Assembly (NCBI GenBank): GCA_007120485.1
Contig: SKNP01000026.1
Coordinates: 1-5,960 of the forward strand
Direction: 5' to 3'
From: Nitriliruptoraceae bacterium
GTDB lineage: Bacteria > Actinomycetota > Nitriliruptoria > Nitriliruptorales > Nitriliruptoraceae
DNA: 5,960 nucleotides
The position numbers were made by a program, and so were the translations under genes. This document shows, piece by piece, positions 5,380 through 5,960 of this stretch. Position 1 is the first letter of the stretch; each line of letters opens with the position of its first letter. The notes beneath the pieces are model-generated. The model did not search any database and was not told the DNA's origin. It saw only the letters and a list, made by a program, of their open reading frames with translations.

Positions 5380-5384
5380 CTCCT
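5380..5384 (-). promoter_or_regulatory. Ribosome binding site of the small zinc protein gene
   Basis: AGGAG on the minus strand with 5 bases to the ATG at 5374. It decides the start. The rest of the 110-base gap up to the next gene shows no clear promoter or terminator. Confidence 0.65.
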
Positions 5385-5484
5385 GTCGCCACGGTGTCAC
5401 CTCGAGCATGCGGGGGGAGGGACGCCCGGGCCAGGCCGGTTCGGCTCGACCCGCGAGGGTCCTTCGGCCCGGTACCCGGACGGA

Positions 5485-5751
5485 TCAGGGGGTACGCAGC
5501 CGACGTCGCGTGGCCGCGATGCTCTCGCGGGCAGCCTCGACCGCCGTGAGCGTCTCGCGTGCACCGTCGGAGACGTCGCTCGGGAGGTCCACCTCCGTCA
5601 GGAGCCGGGTCAGCCGCGACGACGCCTCGCCCAACAGGTCATCGACGCGTGCGGCTCCGAGGCGGCCCTCCATCAGGTCCCACGACGCCGGTCTGCTGCT
5701 CGCCGTCCGTGTCGGCGGCGGTCGTGAGGGCTCAGGTGGGGGGAGGTTCAT
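5485..5751 (-). CDS. Hypothetical small helical protein
   Basis: I do not recognise this gene. From the ATG at 5751, with GGAG 7 bases upstream, it has 88 residues. Residues 3-22 are rich in Pro, Arg, Ser and Thr and probably disordered. Residues about 28-52 (GRLGAARVDDLLGEASSRL and on) and 62-86 (ARETLTAVEAARESIAATRR) look like two charged amphipathic helices, which could form a hairpin or dimer. There is no signal peptide, membrane segment or Cys. The frame stays open upstream to 5931, but the added 60 residues are low-complexity Gly/Arg/Ser/Pro without a better ribosome site. It may be co-transcribed with the zinc protein 110 bases downstream. The coding call rests on frame, ribosome site and helical pattern only. 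Confidence 0.55.
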   Translation of the reverse strand: MNLPPPEPSRPPPTRTASSRPASWDLMEGRLGAARVDDLLGEASSRLTRLLTEVDLPSDVSDGARETLTAVEAARESIAATRRRLRTP

Positions 5752-5758
5752 CGGAAGG

Positions 5759-5762
5759 CTCC
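5759..5762 (-). promoter_or_regulatory. Ribosome binding site of the hypothetical helical protein
   Basis: GGAG on the minus strand, 7 bases before the ATG at 5751. It favours this start over longer in-frame alternatives reaching 5931. Confidence 0.4.
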
Positions 5763-5827
5763 GGGCCGATCTCGAGGCGAGGGTGCCGCCGTTCAGGCTC
5801 TCGAGCCAGAGGCGAAGGACACCGGGA

Positions 5828-5850
5828 CGACCGCCATGCCATGGCGATCG
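5828..5850. promoter_or_regulatory. 23-bp near-perfect palindrome, candidate operator
   Basis: Left arm CGACCGCCATG (5828-5838), central C (5839), right arm CATGGCGATCG (5840-5850). The arms are reverse complements over 11 bp with one mismatch (5831/5847). The one-base centre disfavours a hairpin and fits a site for a dimeric DNA-binding protein. It lies 77 bases upstream of the minus-strand ATG at 5751 and 27 bases left of a TACCGT -10-like element on the plus strand. Confidence 0.6.
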
Positions 5851-5877
5851 GCTCCCGGTACCGGCAGACACCGTCGC

Positions 5878-5883
5878 TACCGT
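5878..5883 (+). promoter_or_regulatory. Weak -10-like element pointing out of the window
   Basis: TACCGT fits TAnnnT, but no good -35 lies 17-18 bases upstream. It would serve a plus-strand gene beginning at or beyond the right edge. AGGAGG at 5892-5897 follows, yet no start codon lies at a usable distance from it. The remainder of 5752-5960 holds no gene I can support. Confidence 0.2.
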
Positions 5884-5960
5884 GGGTCTCGAGGAGGTCG
5901 GTCGTTCGGGCCGGCCCACGGCACCGGCCACGAACCAGCCGATGCGAACCTGATGCCCCC

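Noticed and set aside
5752..5931. N-terminal extension of the helical protein to a start at 5931
   Set aside because: It adds 60 low-complexity residues across the palindrome without a better ribosome site than the one before 5751.
5111..5953. 280-residue plus-strand open frame over the right end
   Set aside because: It begins inside the 16-bp array, has Arg/Ser/Gly low-complexity translation and runs opposite the better supported zinc-type gene.

Overview
This is a very GC-rich, gene-dense chromosomal segment, most likely from a high-GC actinobacterium, perhaps a deep-branching class such as Nitriliruptoria or Acidimicrobiia. The evidence is strongly G/C-biased third codon positions, GTG starts, an AMIN-like lipoprotein and a small DUF7455-like zinc protein, both of which I associate with Actinomycetota. 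The assignment below phylum level is a guess. No rRNA, tRNA, CRISPR, insertion sequence or phage gene is visible.

Layout. (1) Positions 114-3373, plus strand: a two-gene operon. The first gene is a divergent D-alanine--D-alanine ligase-type ATP-grasp enzyme. Its stop overlaps the start of the second gene (ATGA), a 683-residue CocE/NonD (S15-type) serine hydrolase. (2) Positions 3374-3484: a convergent junction almost filled by 3.4 copies of a GC-rich 30-bp tandem repeat. (3) Positions 3485-4243, minus strand: a lipoprotein with a long Asp/Glu-rich linker and a C-terminal AMIN-like domain. (4) Positions 4244-4516: a divergent intergenic region with five 15-bp tandem repeats and candidate promoters both ways. 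(5) Positions 4517-5062, plus strand: a single-domain macrodomain protein (ADP-ribose-type ligand). (6) Positions 5063-5158: a second convergent junction, occupied by five 16-bp repeats, two of which contain a near-complete Shine-Dalgarno complement. (7) Positions 5159-5374 and 5485-5751, minus strand: two small genes, a DUF7455-like Cys/His protein and an unrecognised helical protein. (8) Positions 5752-5960: upstream DNA with a 23-bp near-perfect palindrome and no supported gene.

How the parts relate. The strongest functional hint is the overlapping ligase/hydrolase pair: one enzyme predicted to make a D-amino-acid dipeptide or related bond, one predicted to hydrolyse esters or amides. It is reminiscent in logic, though not in hydrolase family, of VanA/VanX pairs. 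The most unusual structural feature is that all three larger intergenic regions between 3374 and 5158 carry a different short tandem array (30, 15 and 16 bp), so the macrodomain gene has an array on each side. No complete known defence or biosynthetic system is recognisable. Novelty claims rest on the operon pairing, altered active-site residues and the arrays.
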